A stretch of DNA of 64,000 bases from contig CANRMP010000004.1 in the NCBI GenBank assembly GCA_947631765.1, positions 1 through 64,000 on the forward strand, written 5' to 3'. This document shows positions 60,853 to 64,000 of the stretch, piece after piece. The DNA comes from an uncultured Clostridia bacterium (lineage in GTDB: Bacteria; Bacillota; Clostridia; Oscillospirales; CAG-272). The translations under genes and the position numbers were made by a program. Under the pieces are notes generated by a model. It was not told the origin of the DNA. It saw only the letters and a program-made list of their open reading frames with translations, and searched no databases. The number at the start of each line of letters is the position of its first letter. Positions within the stretch are counted from its first letter, which is position 1.

Positions 60853-61717
60853 CGTATTTCACCTTATCCTCGCCGAGAAAACGTATAACGTCCTCATACC
60901 TGCGTTTGGCGATTTCATAACCGTTACTATAGTATTCTTTAAGCTTTTCTTCGTCGCTCTCAAGCTTTCTTATTTCGGGTATCGAGGGTCTTATCACGTA
61001 CGCCATGCCCGCTCTTTCAAGATAAGTCAGCAGCTGCATACGCTGAGAATATATTTCTTTTTTTCGCATACAAACGTCAATAAGGGCGGGGTATTTTCTG
61101 TATATAAGCCTCATTGTGGCGTTGTTTTTAAGCGAATCCTTTGCCTTGTAGTCCTCGGGCTTTGTGAGAATGACAACGCACTTCTTGCAGCCCCTCAAAA
61201 ACGCCCGCTTCACCGGAACCGGATCGGCAATTCCCCCGTCAAGGTAAGGAACGCCGTCAATATACACGGGATTTGAAACAATTGGCATGGAGGAAGACGC
61301 CATAACAATGTTTGCAAGCTTTTTTTCGTCACTGCTGTCGGTCATGTATTCGGCAAGCCCGCTTTTCATATCGGTAACAACGTATTCCCTTTCAATTCCC
61401 GAGGAAAAATACGCGGCAAAATCGAAGGGATACTGTTTATACGGGTACTCCTTCATCACAAGATCAAGGTCAATTATCCTGCCGCAGTTTTTGAGTGCGG
61501 TTTTGCCGTAATAGGAATCCTCCCCCTCGTGCATCATGACCCGCCTTGTCCTGTCAATTTGACCGGAAATATAACTTATGGCGTTGCAAGCCCCCGCGCT
61601 AACCCCGATAACGTACGGAAAGACAATATTCTTTTCCATAAAATAATCAAGAACTCCCGCGGTAAAAAGCCCTCTGAGTGCTCCGCCTTCGAGCACAAGT
61701 CCGTATTTTCTTTTCAT
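60845..61717 (-). CDS. Patatin-like phospholipase
   Basis: 290 aa. Oxyanion GGALRG (11-16), nucleophile GVSAG with Ser40, and the dyad Asp in LDGGIADPVPV. No signal peptide. The C-terminal 80 residues are helical as in the YjjU/RssA type. It probably hydrolyses phospholipid or lipid esters in the cell. 22 bases after ruvX. Confidence 0.88.
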   Translation of the reverse strand: MKRKYGLVLEGGALRGLFTAGVLDYFMEKNIVFPYVIGVSAGACNAISYISGQIDRTRRVMMHEGEDSYYGKTALKNCGRIIDLDLVMKEYPYKQYPFDFAAYFSSGIEREYVVTDMKSGLAEYMTDSSDEKKLANIVMASSSMPIVSNPVYIDGVPYLDGGIADPVPVKRAFLRGCKKCVVILTKPEDYKAKDSLKNNATMRLIYRKYPALIDVCMRKKEIYSQRMQLLTYLERAGMAYVIRPSIPEIRKLESDEEKLKEYYSNGYEIAKRRYEDVIRFLGEDKVKYDD

Positions 61718-61739
61718 ATGCGCTCCTTAGTTTATAAGT

Positions 61740-62174
61740 TCATGCCTGCCCTGTCTTTTTACAGCTTGGCGAGTCAAGATAGGTCTGGAGTATAATCTCT
61801 GCGGAAAGCGAGTCGACATTGTCCTTTCGCTTCTTGCCCCTTGCGTTTGAAACGTTAAGATATCTGTGCGCCTGCATTGTGGTCATCCGCTCGTCTACAA
61901 GCGTTACCGGTACTTTGCAAGCCTCCTCAAGCCTTTTGGCAAAGCCTCTGACCTTGGCGCTCTTTTCCCCCACGCTTCCGTTCATGTTTACCGGGTCTCC
62001 CATAACAATAAGCCCGACGTCATATTCCCTTGCCGCCTCCTGTATCAGGGTGAGTAACCGTTCCTCACTGTAAGCCACAACGGTTTTAAGTGCGCCGGCA
62101 AGCGTTAATGTGGGGTCGGATACCGCGATACCAGTTCTGACCTCTCCGTAATCAACTCCGAGTATCCGTTTCAT
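61740..62174 (-). CDS. ruvX: Putative pre-16S rRNA nuclease / Holliday junction resolvase YqgF
   Basis: 144 aa RNase H-fold protein. GVDYGEVRTGIAVSDP (first Asp), VDERMTTMQAHR and DSLSAEIILQTYL match the family acidic residues. Likely trims 16S rRNA 5' end. Start overlaps the stop of the alpha/beta hydrolase by 4 bases. Its usual neighbour ireB is at 19.9 kb instead. Confidence 0.93.
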   Translation of the reverse strand: MKRILGVDYGEVRTGIAVSDPTLTLAGALKTVVAYSEERLLTLIQEAAREYDVGLIVMGDPVNMNGSVGEKSAKVRGFAKRLEEACKVPVTLVDERMTTMQAHRYLNVSNARGKKRKDNVDSLSAEIILQTYLDSPSCKKTGQA

Positions 62175-63142
62175 ACGGAGTATAACCCGCTTCCGGTCTT
62201 TATTTTCACAAGAGAATCAAGTCTTTCGTCTATCCATTCGTAAACGTCCTCGAACGCCTCACCCTTCGTAAGTCCGGTCAGAGGCTCGTGGCGCTCGTTT
62301 TTGTAAATTCTGTACTCAAGGTCGGTCACATTCTGATTTTTCAGCTTTTTCATAAGCTCAAAAATACCGCTCGTATAGTTTGATATCGGGTCGTTTTCGC
62401 CCGCCATTATAAAAATGGGGAGAGAGGGCGGTATATCGCTGTACCATTTGTCCGACTGAATGTATGAGATTATGGCAAACATATCAAGGTAAGCCTGCAC
62501 GGTAAAGGTGAAGGTGCATTTTTTATCCGAAACATACCTTTTTAAAGCCTCCGGATCGCTTGTGACCCACTCGTTGCCGGTGGCTCCCTTGCATTTAAAG
62601 CGCTTGTTGTAGCCTTTAAAGACAAGCGAGCTTATAAGGGCGCTTCTGTGCTTGTTTCCCCGAAACGCGCCCACAAGCTTGCAGAGCGCTCTGCCGGATT
62701 TCACAGGCATTTTCTGCCCGGAGGTGCCCGAGAGGATGAGCGCGTCGACAGCGTCCCGATTTGAGGCGGCGTAAGCGCGCGCGACAAAGCTTCCGAAGCT
62801 GTGACCGAGCATAATATACGGGAGCATTCTGTATTTTTTCTTCATTATGTCCCTTAGCGTCGCAATATCCCGAACTACAGCCCTATCCCCGTCCTTTTCG
62901 GCAAAAAAGCCGAGCTCGTCATCATTATTAACGCTCTCGCCATGCCCCAAATGGTCGTTTCCGCAGACAATAAAGCCTCGCTCGCAAAGGTACTCGCATA
63001 AGGCTTCGTACCGCTCAAAATACTCGCACATTCCGTGCACTATCTGCACAATCGCGCGCGGGCTTATCTCCGGAAGCCTTATATAATATTTTATTCTGTT
63101 TACGCCGTTGGCAGACTCAAAATATCCTTCCTGTTTTATCAT
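62171..63142 (-). CDS. Alpha/beta hydrolase (monoacylglycerol lipase-like)
   Basis: About 323 aa. Nucleophile Ser115 in GHSFGS, oxyanion strand IVQIVHGMCEYFERY, and GNDHLGHGES are typical of the lysophospholipase/MGL group; catalytic Asp in AGENDPIS and His in KNERHEPL. Cytosolic by lack of signal. ATG 63142 is taken, a TTG at 63148 being the alternative. With the patatin and the thioesterase it suggests lipid turnover. Confidence 0.88.
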   Translation of the reverse strand: MIKQEGYFESANGVNRIKYYIRLPEISPRAIVQIVHGMCEYFERYEALCEYLCERGFIVCGNDHLGHGESVNNDDELGFFAEKDGDRAVVRDIATLRDIMKKKYRMLPYIMLGHSFGSFVARAYAASNRDAVDALILSGTSGQKMPVKSGRALCKLVGAFRGNKHRSALISSLVFKGYNKRFKCKGATGNEWVTSDPEALKRYVSDKKCTFTFTVQAYLDMFAIISYIQSDKWYSDIPPSLPIFIMAGENDPISNYTSGIFELMKKLKNQNVTDLEYRIYKNERHEPLTGLTKGEAFEDVYEWIDERLDSLVKIKTGSGLYSV

Positions 63143-63170
63143 TTTCAATAACCGCCCGTAGGTTTAAAAC

Positions 63171-64000
63171 TTAGAACTTGACCTTGTTTTTAACGCAGAA
63201 TCTCTGGAGCTGCTCCTTGCTCGGGATTCTTATGCTTTCATCGTTTCGCGTCATATACCCTGCCACAGCGGAAAGCAGCGCCGCACGGTTGACGTCAGAG
63301 GTTATAAGATAGGAGGCGGCAAAGGTTGCGCTCTCCACGTCAACGCAGGTACCGACCGTTTCGCCCTCCTCGGTAAGTCCGGTTATGACGACATTGTGAT
63401 ATTTGCCGTCGTATATGAACACCCCCTTGTCGCCCATACGCACGATATAATACTTCGATTTGATTTTCTGAGATATTCTCATGCAGGCTCTCAGGCAAAA
63501 TTCGGTGTTGTATATTCTCATTCCCGAAAAAATCTGCGCTTCGACAAGGTTCATTATAAACGCCTCGACGTTGACAAGCTCTTCAAGCCTGTAGCCCGAC
63601 TTTGCGGGAGACGCCTCAATAAAGAGCGGGATGTCGTTTCTGTAACATATTTCGGAGACCTTGATTATTACCTCAAACGGTAAATCAAGCGAGACAAATG
63701 CGCCGTCCGGGCAGGAGGAAAAGGCGTCCTCAAGCTGTGAATAGGTGATAGCGGTGTTCGCCCCGGGATATAATATTCTTCGGCTCGAATCGAAATCGGT
63801 CTCGTGAATGAGTATCGACATGCCGGTTTTAAGCTCTTTGTCGCTTCGTATAAAGCGCGTGTCTATCCCGTTGTTCTTGTAAAAATTGAGCAGTCTTGTG
63901 CCGTTGCCGTCATTTCCGACAGTGCTGCAAAGCACAGTGTCAAGCCCGAGACGTGAGGCAGTCACCGCCGCATTACAGCCCTTGCCTCCCGGGCGCAGGT
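63171..64000 (-). CDS. PfkB family carbohydrate kinase, N-terminus outside the window
   Basis: The frame runs to the window end; GGKGCNAAVTASRL near the right edge (63934-63975) is the ribokinase-type N-terminal signature, so about 40 residues or fewer are missing. The substrate and lid region (KTGMSILIHE, ILYPGANTAIT) fit ribokinase-like enzymes. The second signature, usually DTTGAGDAF, here reads ETVGTCVDVESATFA: the GAGD is broken by an extra residue and has no AG. Catalytic power is therefore in doubt. Not a start at 63965: that codon is an internal GTG. Confidence 0.8.
   Translation of the reverse strand, partial: LRPGGKGCNAAVTASRLGLDTVLCSTVGNDGNGTRLLNFYKNNGIDTRFIRSDKELKTGMSILIHETDFDSSRRILYPGANTAITYSQLEDAFSSCPDGAFVSLDLPFEVIIKVSEICYRNDIPLFIEASPAKSGYRLEELVNVEAFIMNLVEAQIFSGMRIYNTEFCLRACMRISQKIKSKYYIVRMGDKGVFIYDGKYHNVVITGLTEEGETVGTCVDVESATFAASYLITSDVNRAALLSAVAGYMTRNDESIRIPSKEQLQRFCVKNKVKF

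Noticed and set aside
1..64000. CRISPR arrays, insertion sequences, prophage, toxin-antitoxin or restriction genes
   Set aside because: I looked for regularly spaced repeats, transposase or integrase motifs and defence genes and found none; the only dispersed repeats are the four hairpin elements.

Overview
The window looks like chromosome of a spore-forming Clostridia-type Bacillota, probably an uncultured or gut-type lineage. The support is a set of sporulation genes (a SpoIVB protease, a SPOCS/LysM coat protein, sigma-K, a SpoVB-like flippase), the Gram-positive replicase PolC, the Firmicutes gene order pyrH-frr-uppS-cdsA-dxr-rseP-ispG-polC, HPr kinase, Mini-RNase III and IreB. Promoters are close to the sigma-A consensus. 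I see no phage, insertion sequence, CRISPR array or rRNA. No strain or genus can be named from the sequence alone.

Layout. 1-0.5 kb: edge of a tRNA-Pro and a truncated second copy of its 5' half. 0.5-3.9 kb: sporulation block on the minus strand (spoIVB, SipL-like, sigK). 4-16.8 kb: Ppx/GppA, a SpoU methyltransferase, an unknown protein, ispE, a DUF362 ferredoxin, an AI-2E-type permease, an SGNH hydrolase, metG, spoVB, then a preQ1 riboswitch with queT and a second ECF S component. 17.3-24.5 kb: typA, a small unknown protein, and ireB-ribF followed by an envelope group (degenerate D,D-carboxypeptidase-like protein, lipoprotein, SGNH hydrolase, Gly-rich membrane protein). 24.5-35.8 kb: the polC-to-pyrH operon, joining isoprenoid precursor synthesis (dxr, ispG; ispE lies at 7.4 kb) to lipid carrier and phospholipid synthesis, intramembrane proteolysis and replication. 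36-43.9 kb: DUF1846 protein, then a surface/secreted group (GH5 lipoprotein, CotH lipoprotein, BspA-type LRR protein). 43.9-51.3 kb: EF-G paralogue, oxidoreductase, ROK glucokinase, Mini-RNase III, SecG, a CAU-anticodon tRNA, hprK. 51.5-55 kb: an ABC exporter with two permeases. 55-56.3 kb: a gene-free island of structured repeats. 56.3-64 kb: Asp/Asn-rich anchored protein, RNHCP protein, M16C peptidase, thioesterase, patatin, ruvX, alpha/beta hydrolase, and a PfkB-family kinase cut by the window edge.

The most unusual content is non-coding. One roughly 240-270 bp intergenic element occurs four times (three plus, one minus). It is a string of hairpins whose arms change in matching pairs between copies while open reading frames are not kept. 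The only inverted pair flanks a 122 bp sequence that folds on paper into a four-armed cloverleaf with no unpaired base at the junction. Other points: a preQ1-I riboswitch directly before queT, two genes whose Shine-Dalgarno is followed by a small hairpin before the start codon, an S11-family protein lacking two of three active-site motifs, and a PfkB-family kinase with an altered GAGD motif.
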